Translations under genes and position numbers: made by a program
NCBI GenBank assembly: GCA_943736015.1
Contig: OX031061.1
Coordinates: 17,741,290 to 17,805,289, forward strand
Length of the DNA: 64,000 nucleotides
Source of the DNA: Tridacna crocea
Taxonomy: Eukaryota; Mollusca; Bivalvia; Cardiida; Cardiidae
Direction: 5' to 3'
Part shown: positions 59,701 to 62,727 of the stretch, in pieces
Layout: every line of letters begins with the position of its first letter
Position numbering within the stretch: the stretch's first letter is position 1
The notes under the pieces: model-generated
Seen by the model: only the letters and a program-made list of their open reading frames with translations
The model's database searches: none
What the model was told of the DNA's origin: nothing

Positions 59701-61916
59701 ATGTTTACAAGTGCTGGCTCAGTCTAACTTTCAGGATGATATGGCCGCTGTAGAAGACATCCGAGGCAAATGGTGCTCATTTCTTGGAAAGGAAATAGAA
59801 GGTACGCTTTTTTTTTATCTGAACCTGTTCAGCTCCTTTCATGCCTTAGGTTGACTCTGAGGCTACTGTAGATATTGATCAGACTGCGAGAAACTGCAGT
59901 CTGATCTTTATTCTACACTATGCACTGTGCTAAAATGTTGTTAAAATGTTCTTGACATCTTGAAAATGTCTGTATTGTTTGTATCTGATTCTATAGCAGA
60001 GTTCTGCCAAGGACGTGTCATTGGGGGATCGGCGCTAAAAAGCTACAGATGGCACTGAAAAAATATGTCCGAGGGGCCACCCAGAGCATTGAAAATATGA
60101 GCCATGCAACGTAGGTATGAAGATTGCATGGGACAAATTCACCGGAAGTCTGTTTTGTTCGAATCAATTTCACTTCCGTCTCAATCTCCCAGCAGAGTTG
60201 TCGTTCGTTACTCTCACCATACATGAATGTGAATGATCCGGAGTGCAAGAGAGTGTTTCCTTGTTTTCCCCAAAGTTGTTTTATGGATCGTTACGGCAAT
60301 TCTGATTGGCTTAGTACTTAATGAAAGTTGGGTTCCCTGAATTTTGAACCAATGAGTTTCGTTTTCACAAGTAAACTGACAACGGTTTCGTTTTTCGTTC
60401 TGCATCAAATGATCGCTGTTCGTGATAAACTCCGATGGCCAAAAAGAAGAATTGTAAATGTAAACTAAGCTATTTTGGTCAAACAAAACCAAAAGTGGCT
60501 AAGACAAATAGCAAGTCCAAGCCCTCTGGGCAACCTGAAACGCCGAAGTGAGATACTTTCATTTTCTTTGGCCCTTGAAGCGCTGGAAATTCTTTGTAAG
60601 TAAGAATCAATAAAACAGATAACTGCTAAATTATCATACAAAATGTTTTATTTTTATCAGGTATTCTGTCTCTAGTCTATAATTATATTCAATTTATGTC
60701 CGAACTTCAGTCATGGCCCCATGTTGTTAAAAGGAGGCCCTACTTTTTGGGCCTGGATGGGCCATTGGCCCCATAAGGTAAAACGCTTGGCAGAACTCTG
60801 CTATAGTATAAAACAAAATTTGGGTGCAATCAAATTGAAAATGTTTGCAGACAACAAATTGAATGTAGCGCAAATGATGATCATAGTCTTTGTTAGAGTA
60901 GAAAACAATGTGAGAAAAGGAGAAAAAGCTGGTTAAGAGTAATTTGACCTTTTCTGACCATGTTTTCAAAAGTCTTCTTCTTACGGGTCTTGAAAACATG
61001 GGTTTGTATAGTAAATGGTAAAGTTTTATTTCCAGGCTGTCTCTGAATTCGTTTTAATATTAATAATCCTTTCCCAAACAAGCCCTGGTTTTTACGTGTC
61101 TGCAGTAAAAGTCTTTGAAAACACTATGGAAAAAGGAGAAATTGCTCGTAACGAGCAATTTCTCCTTTTCCCACAGTATTTTCTACCCTTTTGAGAATTT
61201 TGTGCAATTTTCTGCAAATCTAAAATTGTCGTCTGCAAACTCTTTTGGTTTGGAAGGGTCCAAAATTTGTTGTTTGGGAAAGAGTTAATAGTTTTCTAAA
61301 TGGCTCAGTTTCATTAATGGCTCAGCGGGCATAATTTACTTAGAATCAAGAAATCTTGGTTCAGTTGGCTCAAGTGGAGCTGGCCCGTCGGGAATTTCCT
61401 TAGGCAAAACAATCCAAAAGCCAAGCATGGTATTGGCAAAACTGGAAAAAATAGTAAGCAAGCTATCACATGATTATGAATCCATAAAACCTAGCTTTGT
61501 CTAGCAACCTACGAAAACATGGGATACGCCCATGGTTTTACATGCAAAAACTTACCAATAGCCCAAACTGCTCTGCGAAGCTCTTGTTCATTTCCATTGA
61601 CAAGACAGCTGGTGGGGGTTCTTTCTGTTTCCCCATTACAGTTTAGTTGAGAAAATTGTTCTTCCCTCCATAAGATGATGAAGTTTAAAGTGTGTAGCTT
61701 AATTCTTCTTTTATCTGAATTTCAGATGTGAAAATTGAACAGTTACAAGACTTTTTATCCAAGTTATTTGAACCTCCCCCAGATCTGCGAATGCCTAAGA
61801 TGCCAAGCATGCGGAATGAAAGTTTTCAAAACCAAAACCTGTATAAAGAGTACCAAAATGTGATGAAGCTAGTGAACGAGTATGGTTATATTGAAAAGGC
61901 CCTGAAAACTTCCTGA
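20709..61916 (+). CDS. USP25/28: Ubiquitin carboxyl-terminal hydrolase, USP25/USP28 orthologue, complete gene, 24 coding exons
   Basis: Exons join in frame to 1147 residues: 20709-20747, 25499-25684, 27256-27352, 28540-28687, 30081-30246, 30979-31059, 31803-31964, 33053-33138, 34211-34302, 35294-35442, 37291-37418, 38323-38418, 39368-39520, 41363-41703, 42809-42879, 43660-43888, 45387-45575, 46630-46802, 48082-48266, 54477-54561, 55958-56037, 56928-57057, 59615-59801, 61726-61916. The protein is a cysteine protease that removes ubiquitin from substrates. An N-terminal UBA-like region (about 14-60) is followed by a SUMO-interacting VIDLT (108-112) and two ubiquitin-interacting helices (about 118-132 and 150-166). 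The Cys box is [16 protein letters not shown] (Cys205); the His box is GHYWAYV (His684), followed by FND (700-702). A charged helical insert splits the catalytic domain, and a long helical C-terminal region matches vertebrate USP25. Vertebrate USP25 and USP28 are about 1055-1125 residues. Invertebrates usually have one pre-duplication gene, so I do not choose between the paralogues. Intron 1 (4.75 kb) and intron 19 (6.2 kb) are the largest. Confidence 0.95.
20847..22520. mobile_element. 1.67-kb element with tandem-repeat inverted ends and 10-bp target duplication
   Basis: CCACGTAAAG flanks it exactly (20837-20846 and 22521-22530). Each end carries five to six copies of CAAAACGTACCCAA in opposite orientation, with the outermost 32 bases (from GTCAAAACG) identical. 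The AT-rich interior has no convincing transposase. Long target duplications (9-11 bp) with repeat-built ends suggest a Mutator-like or Foldback-type element. It sits in USP25/28 intron 1, 100 bp after exon 1. Confidence 0.75.
21400..21547 (+). repeat. Decayed TTAA MITE inside the 1.67-kb element
   Basis: CACAATGTTTTTTACCCTTC and TTGGTAAAGAGTTAA remain. It shows the host element is older than this MITE insertion. Confidence 0.5.
22884..23803. mobile_element. hAT transposon remnant, 920 bp
   Basis: The ends TAGGGGTGAAAC and GTTTCACCACTA are inverted repeats typical of hAT. The flanks CTCTCCAC (22876-22883) and CTCTGCAC (23804-23811) match 7 of 8 bases, the hAT target length. It retains the end of a transposase gene on the minus strand. 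USP25/28 intron 1. Confidence 0.8.
23194..23310 (-). pseudogene. hAT transposase C-terminal (dimerisation) fragment
   Basis: The minus strand reads [19 protein letters not shown] and then [15 protein letters not shown] before a stop at 23194-23196. This is the conserved hAT C-terminal dimerisation motif (SxxSERxFSxAGxI...RxxLxPExVxxLxFLxxN). The rest of the transposase is gone, so the copy is inactive. Confidence 0.8.
24479..24701 (-). repeat. TTAA palindromic MITE, minus
   Basis: The left TTAA is lost; the rest, including the hairpin and GTGTTAA end, is clear. USP25/28 intron 1. Confidence 0.75.
25499..25684 (+). CDS. USP25/28: USP25/28 coding exon 2
   Basis: Sixty-two codons form the UBA-like region: [20 protein letters not shown] lines up with vertebrate LREITGINDTQILQQALKDS. 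It ends lysine-rich, with a GTATGT donor. Confidence 0.92.
25758..25986 (+). repeat. TTAA palindromic MITE, plus, full length
   Basis: TTAACCCTTTACCACACAATG start and AAGAGTTAA end, 73 bp after USP25/28 exon 2. Confidence 0.87.
26097..26325 (-). repeat. TTAA palindromic MITE, minus, full length
   Basis: TTAACTCTTTACCACACGAC start and ATGGGTTAA end, with a very regular hairpin; a good family reference copy. Confidence 0.88.
26872..27099 (+). repeat. TTAA palindromic MITE, plus
   Basis: TTAACTCTTTACCAAACAATC start; the right end is mutated to GAGTTAC. USP25/28 intron 2. Confidence 0.85.
27256..27352 (+). CDS. USP25/28: USP25/28 coding exon 3
   Basis: This is a low-complexity linker beginning [20 protein letters not shown], with phases 0 in and 1 out. 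The acceptor is a double CAGCAG, so an isoform lacking one Gln is possible. It has little similarity outside the family. Confidence 0.85.
27394..27611 (+). repeat. TTAA palindromic MITE, plus
   Basis: TTAACACTTTACCACACAATG start, 41 bp after USP25/28 exon 3; right end decayed to GAGTTGA. Confidence 0.82.
27655..28430. repeat. Tandem-core element, about 166-bp units
   Basis: It begins with the palindrome CCTGAGCACATAGTGCTCAGG. About 3.5 units follow, each containing AAGGGCTAGAGCTTTCATATT and CATCATCTAGTGGCCCTCTA. The form is common in mollusc genomes. USP25/28 intron 3. Confidence 0.7.
28540..28687 (+). CDS. USP25/28: USP25/28 coding exon 4 (SIM and first UIM)
   Basis: VIDLTSD at residues 108-114 is a SUMO-interacting motif, and [14 protein letters not shown] is a ubiquitin-interacting helix. 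Both have direct counterparts in vertebrate USP25. Confidence 0.93.
28702..28876. repeat. Fully palindromic variant of the TTAA MITE
   Basis: Both arms are the CAATCCC-type arm: CACATAATCCTGACTTTTAA on the left and its complement-like TAGGGATTGTGTGGTAAAG on the right. The whole 175 bp folds on itself. It starts 15 bp after USP25/28 exon 4. Confidence 0.7.
29207..29639 (-). mobile_element. Solo LTR of the tRNA-type TRIM, with a MITE inside
   Basis: On the minus strand it begins TGTAACGGGAAACCACTCC and ends GTATGTAATG, with CATG on both sides (29203-29206 and 29640-29643). Removing the MITE (29313-29541) leaves 208 bp, against 207 bp for the LTRs at 2385 and 2709. The B box GGTTCGAATCC is intact. 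Confidence 0.85.
29313..29541 (+). repeat. TTAA palindromic MITE inserted in a solo LTR
   Basis: TTAACCCATTACCACAGAATT start and ATGGGTTAA end. The LTR reads AATACC-TTAA-CCA across the site where intact LTRs read AATACCCTAACCA, proving TTAA is the duplicated target. Confidence 0.9.
29843..30038 (+). repeat. TTAA palindromic MITE, plus, left hairpin arm shortened
   Basis: TTAACCCTTTACCACTCAATG start; ends GGTAAAGGGTTTA, 43 bp before USP25/28 exon 5. Confidence 0.72.
30081..30246 (+). CDS. USP25/28: USP25/28 coding exon 5 (catalytic Cys box)
   Basis: It begins with a second ubiquitin-interacting helix (VLEQSLIES) and ends with [16 protein letters not shown]. The catalytic Cys205 codon is TGT at 30223-30225. 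The phase is 0 out, with a GTAAGA donor. Confidence 0.96.
30306..30533 (+). repeat. TTAA palindromic MITE, plus, full length
   Basis: TTAACCCTTTACCACACAATC start and GAGTTAA end, 59 bp after USP25/28 exon 5. Confidence 0.87.
30551..30774 (+). repeat. TTAA palindromic MITE, plus, ends decayed
   Basis: ATTTACCAAACAATCTCTGG start and GTGGTAAAGATTTT end; it nearly abuts the previous copy. Confidence 0.72.
30979..31059 (+). CDS. USP25/28: USP25/28 coding exon 6
   Basis: It codes for [16 protein letters not shown] and then [11 protein letters not shown], matching vertebrate SLFNLLEFRRLVLNYK. The phase is 0 on both sides. Confidence 0.93.
31375..31554 (+). repeat. TTAA palindromic MITE, plus, hairpin collapsed
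   Basis: Arms CCTTTACCACACAATTCC and GACATGTCAAGTTTTGTTCC remain; the core is reduced. USP25/28 intron 6. Confidence 0.6.
31803..31964 (+). CDS. USP25/28: USP25/28 coding exon 7
   Basis: The conserved block [20 protein letters not shown] and then [15 protein letters not shown] belongs to the catalytic fingers and palm. It ends SQQ before a GTATGA donor. Confidence 0.95.
32240..32453 (+). repeat. TTAA palindromic MITE, plus
   Basis: TTTAATGCCTTACCAAAGAATC start and TTTGTTAAAGAGTTTA end, in USP25/28 intron 7. A decayed minus fragment precedes it (32061-32190). Confidence 0.72.
32640..32820. repeat. Interspersed repeat, AGATGCATTAAACC family
   Basis: It shares GATCCATTAAACCTGCCTTT and TTTCATAGAGCATAG-like segments with copies near 15780-16080, 16440-16545, 44935-45175, 57130-57325 and 57790-57890. 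I cannot classify it. Confidence 0.45.
33053..33138 (+). CDS. USP25/28: USP25/28 coding exon 8
   Basis: [20 protein letters not shown] matches vertebrate DVSEFTHKLLDWLEDAFQ. The GTAAGT donor is followed after 12 bases by the TTAA end of a MITE. Confidence 0.95.
33156..33375 (+). repeat. TTAA palindromic MITE, plus, beside USP25/28 exon 8
   Basis: TTAACCCTTTACCACACGATC start, only 18 bp after the exon; right end AAAAGTTAA. Confidence 0.87.
33402..33635 (-). repeat. TTAA palindromic MITE, minus, full length
   Basis: TTAACACATTACCAAACAAC start and ATGGGTTAA end, with a small duplication AAACAAAACATT at the hairpin edge. Confidence 0.87.
33919..34147 (-). repeat. TTAA palindromic MITE, minus, full length
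   Basis: TTAACTCTTTACCAAACAAC start and AAGGGTTAA end, 63 bp before USP25/28 exon 9. Confidence 0.88.
34211..34302 (+). CDS. USP25/28: USP25/28 coding exon 9
   Basis: The translation ends [19 protein letters not shown], matching vertebrate KNPMVELFYGRFLAVGV. Phases are 2 in and 1 out. Confidence 0.94.
34345..34536 (+). repeat. TTAA palindromic MITE, plus, diverged
   Basis: TGATCCTGAGTGTAAACG arm, broken hairpin, TTTGGTAAAAAGATAA end. USP25/28 intron 9. Confidence 0.5.
35294..35442 (+). CDS. USP25/28: USP25/28 coding exon 10
   Basis: It codes for [20 protein letters not shown] and later [15 protein letters not shown], matching vertebrate FGQYPLQVNGFKDLHECLE and SGQE. Both splice sites are canonical. 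Confidence 0.94.
35594..35814 (-). repeat. TTAA palindromic MITE, minus
   Basis: CTCTTTACCAAACATCAAAG start and TATAGAGTTAA end. A fragment of another copy follows to about 35935. Confidence 0.75.
35990..36170 (+). repeat. tRNA-derived SINE-like element
   Basis: A box TGGCTCGGTGG (35997-36007) and B box GAGTTCAAGTGCC (36040-36052) are well spaced. A unique body and AATGAATTAAT-like tail follow. USP25/28 intron 10. Confidence 0.55.
36355..36583 (-). repeat. TTAA palindromic MITE, minus, full length
   Basis: TTAACTCTTTACCAAACGAC start and AGAGTTAA end, with a near-perfect hairpin. Confidence 0.88.
36798..37014. repeat. Unrelated TTAACCC...GGGTTAA element
   Basis: The ends TTAACCCTCAAGCTGC and ATTAGGGTTAA are palindromic. 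The interior has AGATCAGACTGC and GCAGTCTGATCTT-like hairpin segments that recur near 30850, 34670, 59880 and 62290. Confidence 0.5.
37035..37263 (-). repeat. TTAA palindromic MITE, subfamily C, copy 2, beside USP25/28 exon 11
   Basis: It differs from 12813-13041 at roughly 17 of 229 positions by my alignment. Both TTAA ends are present, and it ends 27 bp before the exon, leaving a very short acceptor region. Confidence 0.87.
37291..37418 (+). CDS. USP25/28: USP25/28 coding exon 11
   Basis: [20 protein letters not shown] and then [20 protein letters not shown] are almost identical to vertebrate USP25. A subfamily-C MITE ends 27 bp before the exon. Confidence 0.96.
37537..37767 (+). repeat. 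TTAA palindromic MITE, plus
   Basis: TTAACCCATTACCTTGCAATC start; the right end is mutated to GAGCTAA. USP25/28 intron 11. Confidence 0.82.
37925..38151 (-). repeat. TTAA palindromic MITE, minus
   Basis: TTAACTCATTACCAAATTTC start; the right end is mutated to TTGGTTGA. Confidence 0.82.
38323..38418 (+). CDS. USP25/28: USP25/28 coding exon 12
   Basis: It codes for [20 protein letters not shown] and then [12 protein letters not shown], the charged helical insert within the catalytic domain that mediates self-association in this family. Confidence 0.92.
38508..38735. repeat. Short tandem-core-type element without core units
   Basis: GGGATATAGCTTTAGCGTTG and GATATCATTTCAACAAAATT are the start and end seen in the longer element at 52392-54393. 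The tandem core is missing, and a 20-base T run lies inside. Confidence 0.65.
38826..39054 (-). repeat. TTAA palindromic MITE, minus
   Basis: TTAACTCTTTACCTAAAGAC start and AAGAGTTAG end. USP25/28 intron 12. Confidence 0.82.
39368..39520 (+). CDS. USP25/28: USP25/28 coding exon 13
   Basis: [20 protein letters not shown] and LEFAKSRP match vertebrate [23 protein letters not shown]. A Pro/Ser-rich linker follows. Confidence 0.94.
39785..40992. mobile_element. 1.2-kb TIR element, TACTGTG ends
   Basis: TACTGTGGATTCATATAATT on the left and AATGGTTTCACAGTA on the right are inverted, with AATTTCGTGGATTT-type subterminal motifs at both ends. Open frames inside (for example 40558-40884 minus) match nothing I recognise. 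USP25/28 intron 13. Confidence 0.65.
41060..41346 (+). repeat. TTAA palindromic MITE, plus, diverged
   Basis: Hairpin AGAGAAAATGCCAGTAATCG and arm TGCAAATGCTTTCAATTTGG are present; ends decayed. It ends close to USP25/28 exon 14. Confidence 0.55.
41363..41703 (+). CDS. USP25/28: USP25/28 coding exon 14
   Basis: A disordered Ser/Pro/Thr-rich linker of about 85 residues is followed by [20 protein letters not shown] and RTEVEHDVR. The latter matches the second half of the USP25 insert ([24 protein letters not shown]). Confidence 0.94.
41815..42002. repeat. hAT-like palindromic MITE with target duplication
   Basis: CAGAGCTCCAG start and GAGCTCTG end, flanked by GTGCCAT (41807-41813 and 42003-42009). 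Core hairpin TGTGGGTACTCACTAGAACT. USP25/28 intron 14. Confidence 0.82.
42809..42879 (+). CDS. USP25/28: USP25/28 coding exon 15
   Basis: A short exon codes for [20 protein letters not shown] plus KMKK, matching the vertebrate helix that ends ELMYSDKSM. It ends in phase 0 and leads into the His-box exon. Confidence 0.9.
43255..43390. repeat. Short GTCC-microsatellite element
   Basis: GTCCGTTTGTCCGTCCGCC, then TACTGTCAAAGCGCTGGTGG and GACATCTCTTG. A sister copy lies at 54612-54775. USP25/28 intron 15. Confidence 0.55.
43423..43592. repeat. hAT-like palindromic MITE with target duplication
   Basis: CAGAGCTTCAAATAG start and CTGAAGCTCTG end, flanked by GTGTAAC (43416-43422 and 43593-43599). 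The central palindrome is partly deleted. It ends 67 bp before USP25/28 exon 16. Confidence 0.82.
43660..43888 (+). CDS. USP25/28: USP25/28 coding exon 16 (catalytic His box)
   Basis: [20 protein letters not shown] contains His684 (CAT at 43714-43716). [20 protein letters not shown] and [11 protein letters not shown] complete the USP domain and match vertebrates closely. Confidence 0.96.
44013..44238 (-). repeat. TTAA palindromic MITE, minus
   Basis: TTAACTCTTTACCAAATGAC start and a strong hairpin, right end decayed. A second diverged minus copy follows to 44424 (GAAGGGTTAA). Confidence 0.8.
44672..44882 (+). repeat. tRNA-derived SINE-like element
   Basis: ATGGCTGTGAGGTAGATTG (A-box region) and GAGTTTGATACCC (B-box region) are followed by a conserved-looking body and AAATAAAATTG tail. 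USP25/28 intron 16. Confidence 0.55.
45186..45278. repeat. hAT-like palindromic MITE, left half
   Basis: CAGAGCTCCAGATTAGAGGG start and the left hairpin arm TGTGGGTACTCATTAGAATC; the right half is missing. Confidence 0.65.
45387..45575 (+). CDS. USP25/28: USP25/28 coding exon 17
   Basis: It codes for [20 protein letters not shown] and [14 protein letters not shown], matching vertebrate [24 protein letters not shown]. The end is Gly-rich. Confidence 0.92.
45609..45856 (-). mobile_element. Candidate solo LTR related to the 5S-type TRIM
   Basis: On the minus strand it would start TGTCTAACTATTATGGG, with a TATA-like ACTATATATCC, and end GTTGCATATTACA. Near the end GTGCCTGGATGGGTGACCAG is the 5S-like C-box region. 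The rest does not align to the LTRs at 14.2-14.6 kb and no target duplication is clear. USP25/28 intron 17. Confidence 0.45.
46630..46802 (+). CDS. USP25/28: USP25/28 coding exon 18
   Basis: A Ser/Thr-rich stretch is followed by [20 protein letters not shown], in a poorly conserved part of the family C-terminal region. Frame and splice sites (GCAG acceptor, GTAAGA donor) support it. Confidence 0.85.
46856..47081 (+). repeat. TTAA palindromic MITE, plus
   Basis: AGCCCATTACCACACAAGC start and ATGAGTTAA end, 54 bp after USP25/28 exon 18. Confidence 0.82.
47531..47759 (+). repeat. TTAA palindromic MITE, plus, full length
   Basis: TTAACCCTTTACCACACAATC start and AAAAGTTAA end, with a perfect-looking hairpin using the CACTGTGGG variant. 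Confidence 0.88.
47835..48062 (+). repeat. TTAA palindromic MITE, plus, diverged
   Basis: AAAGGACTTTTGAAAAAATTC arm and decayed hairpin; it ends about 20 bp before USP25/28 exon 19. Confidence 0.5.
48082..48266 (+). CDS. USP25/28: USP25/28 coding exon 19
   Basis: [17 protein letters not shown] and [20 protein letters not shown], then LLEQFAE, correspond to vertebrate AIKLEYARLVKLAQE, RLHHVVVYFIQN and LLEQFGD. Confidence 0.93.
48331..48835. repeat. GTCC-microsatellite element, CTGGCCGAAGGCCAG type
   Basis: It starts with CTGGCCGAAGGCCAGCGGG, followed by a (GTCC)n run at about 48386-48440 and diverged core units (AAATCTTCTCCTCCCAAACC). USP25/28 intron 19. Confidence 0.65.
48840..49066 (+). 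repeat. TTAA palindromic MITE, plus
   Basis: GTCTTTACCATACAATCC start and AAGAGTTAA end. USP25/28 intron 19. Confidence 0.8.
49225..49411 (+). repeat. TTAA palindromic MITE, plus, right hairpin arm shortened
   Basis: AGAAAATGCTGGTAACC is followed directly by TTTTCCCACAATG. It ends GAGTTAA, shared with a decayed minus copy running to about 49635. Confidence 0.7.
49705..49938 (+). repeat. TTAA palindromic MITE, plus, full length
   Basis: TTAAATTCATTACCACACAATC start and ATCGGTTAA end. Confidence 0.85.
50537..50760 (-). repeat. TTAA palindromic MITE, minus, full length
   Basis: TTAACCCTTAACCACATGGC start and ATAGGGTTAA end. Confidence 0.86.
50842..52242. repeat. Pearl/HINE-like element with eight 155-bp core units
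   Basis: It starts TATGCCCCCCTTCGAAG with a GGTCGGTC microsatellite (50886-50917). GGAGCATAACTC then recurs at about 50936, 51091, 51247, 51404, 51559, 51715, 51871 and 52027. It ends CATGGGGGGCATACATG...CTCTTGTTTA. Microsatellite, tandem core and short inverted ends resemble pearl elements of oysters and Helentron-associated HINEs. USP25/28 intron 19. Confidence 0.75.
52392..54393. repeat. Pearl/HINE-like element, TATCCCCCGC type, degenerate 155-bp core
   Basis: It begins TATCCCCCGCCGTAGGCGG (twice) with a GTCCGTCC run and ends CGGCGGGGGATGTCATTTC. GTCATGAAAAAAGGGGGCTTC or close variants recur about every 155 bp from 52825 to 53640. USP25/28 intron 19. Confidence 0.7.
54477..54561 (+). CDS. 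USP25/28: USP25/28 coding exon 20
   Basis: It codes for [20 protein letters not shown] plus ETIIKEHA. It fits the vertebrate CHNIMKVAQAKLEMI helix in position and phase (2 in, 0 out). It follows a 6.2-kb intron full of tandem repeats, and its acceptor CCCCGAAG is not ideal. Confidence 0.85.
54589..54922 (-). repeat. TTAA MITE split by a GTCC-microsatellite element
   Basis: TTAATTCTTTACCAAATAAC start, then an insertion at about 54612-54775 (TATACCCCCGCAAAAC...GTGACAGCT), then the rest of the MITE with its hairpin deleted. It starts 28 bp after USP25/28 exon 20. Confidence 0.65.
55090..55312 (+). repeat. TTAA palindromic MITE, plus, diverged
   Basis: AGTACCAAATGATCCTAGG start, half hairpin (AGAAAATGCTGGTAAC), TTGTCTGGGAAATAG end. 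USP25/28 intron 20. Confidence 0.5.
55768..55925. repeat. hAT-like palindromic MITE next to USP25/28 exon 21
   Basis: TGTTGTGGGTATTCATTAGA and its complement form the core; the right end GTGGAGCTCTG lies 32 bp before the exon. The left end is truncated. Confidence 0.7.
55958..56037 (+). CDS. USP25/28: USP25/28 coding exon 21
   Basis: [20 protein letters not shown] and TVFLDEK match vertebrate [23 protein letters not shown]. The 3' end of a hAT-like MITE lies 32 bp upstream. Confidence 0.93.
56195..56432 (-). repeat. TTAA palindromic MITE, minus, diverged
   Basis: GACAAAATTTTAGACTTATCC arm and GTGGTAAAGGGCTAA end with a decayed hairpin. USP25/28 intron 21. Confidence 0.6.
56599..56816 (+). 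repeat. TTAA palindromic MITE, plus
   Basis: TTAACTCTCTACCTGAG start and AAGATTTAA end. USP25/28 intron 21. Confidence 0.8.
56928..57057 (+). CDS. USP25/28: USP25/28 coding exon 22
   Basis: [20 protein letters not shown] matches the vertebrate YIDSLLFLICAYQNNKELL helix. The remainder is diverged. It ends in phase 0 at GTAAGA. Confidence 0.92.
57956..58235. repeat. Variant TTAA MITE with right-type arms at both ends
   Basis: The left arm ACCAAATAGTAGACCTGTCC and right arm TTGGACTAGTCTAAAATTTTG are both the GACAAAATTTT-type arm, giving a symmetric element. Confidence 0.6.
58875..59103 (-). repeat. TTAA palindromic MITE, minus, full length
   Basis: TTAACTCTTTACCAGACAAC start and AAAAATTAA end. 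USP25/28 intron 22. Confidence 0.85.
59338..59565 (-). repeat. TTAA palindromic MITE, minus, full length
   Basis: TTAACCCTTTCCCAAACGAC start and AAGGGTTAA end, 49 bp before USP25/28 exon 23. Confidence 0.87.
59615..59801 (+). CDS. USP25/28: USP25/28 coding exon 23
   Basis: It codes for [20 protein letters not shown], matching vertebrate [20 protein letters not shown], preceded by the LVLPCLQVL helix. Confidence 0.95.
59991..60806. mobile_element. 816-bp TIR element carrying a possible first exon
   Basis: CTATAGCAGAGTTCTGCCAAG at the left and its exact complement at the right end (60786-60806) are 21-bp inverted repeats. If the element proper starts GCAGAG, it is flanked by TA. The interior is richer in CpG than its surroundings and contains a short open exon at 60435-60550. 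USP25/28 intron 23. Confidence 0.75.
60435..60550 (+). CDS. Possible first coding exon inside the 816-bp element
   Basis: ATG GCC AAA AAG opens a Lys-rich frame, [20 protein letters not shown] onward. It ends either at TGA (60549-60551) or, more interestingly, at a GTGAGA donor (GAA|GTGAGA at 60547/60548). The end coordinate is therefore approximate. I do not recognise the product; short basic first exons of this kind occur in DNA transposon genes. It is probably a leftover of a longer parent element. Confidence 0.3.
60810..61022 (-). repeat. TTAA palindromic MITE, minus, left end lost
   Basis: It begins next to the 816-bp element at ACAAAATTTGGGTGC; the hairpin is decayed and the end reads AGTAAATGG. 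Confidence 0.6.
61069..61288 (+). repeat. TTAA palindromic MITE, subfamily B, plus
   Basis: TTAATAATCCTTTCCCAAAC start, GAGAAATTGCTCGTAACGAG hairpin and AGAGTTAA end. USP25/28 intron 23. Confidence 0.82.
61726..61916 (+). CDS. USP25/28: USP25/28 coding exon 24 (terminal)
   Basis: [20 protein letters not shown] and later ends EKALKTS with a TGA stop at 61914-61916. It matches vertebrate KLTDFLPKLLD and FHEPPKLPS. The human C-terminal RTPADGR motif is absent. Confidence 0.93.
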
Positions 61917-61957
61917 GGACACAAAACATGATATTTATGGATATAAGAATACAAGGA

Positions 61958-62172
61958 TTAATCTTTCAGCAAGTGATACCCGTTTTAAAGACCCTATTGG
62001 TGAGGGCTTTTGAAAACATCATAAGAAAAGGAGAAAATGCTGGTAACCAGCATTTTCTCCTTTTCCTATGACGTTTTTTTTACACATTCATCGAAAAGTT
62101 CCAATAAATTTGTTGCCTAGTGATGCTTTGAATATAGACAATTACAAATGTGATCATCTGGTAAAGAGTTTA
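61958..62172 (+). repeat. TTAA palindromic MITE, plus, just past the USP25/28 stop
   Basis: TTAATCTTTCAGCAAGTGAT start 42 bp after the stop codon and GGTAAAGAGTTTA end. It contains the first AATAAA after the gene. Confidence 0.78.
62103..62108 (+). terminator. Candidate poly(A) signal of USP25/28 inside a MITE
   Basis: AATAAA at 62103-62108 is the first canonical signal after the stop codon. It lies inside the MITE copy at 61958-62172, so the transcript end may be supplied by the repeat. Confidence 0.35.
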
Positions 62173-62727
62173 TGCAATGAGTGTCTAAAAACCTCAACAG
62201 GTATGTTCAATTTACACTGAAGATCTACAGAATGGCAATTTTAAGGTTGTTTTAATCTAGACTGTTTCAGCAAAGTTAACAACATAGGTCAAAAGTCAGA
62301 CTGCACATTCCACGTAGTTTCTGATATTGATCTGCACTGGATGTAAATCATCTCATATAGTTATGTTATGTGCTGAAAGGATTCAGTGTTAGAGGGCTGG
62401 GTGGATGAAACTTTTTCCTGCTAGTAGACAAGGTTATTCTGATCAAAGTATGTCAAAGTGTTGTAGAATGTAGATCAAAGATCAGACTTTCTTTGCACTC
62501 TTGATATCTTTCATCTATAAAAGCACTTTATGTTGCCCATTGCATTCTGAAAGTCAAGATAAAAAAAAACATGTATAAATTCATAAACTTGAAAATGAAG
62601 AACTTTAAAATGAAGTCCTGAACTGAGCAAGTAATTATACATATTTACTGTTATAAACTGCAATAGAAGCCATTCTATTTGAAAACATTCCTGTAAAATA
62701 TGGAAAATTAGTTTTATTTATTATCTA

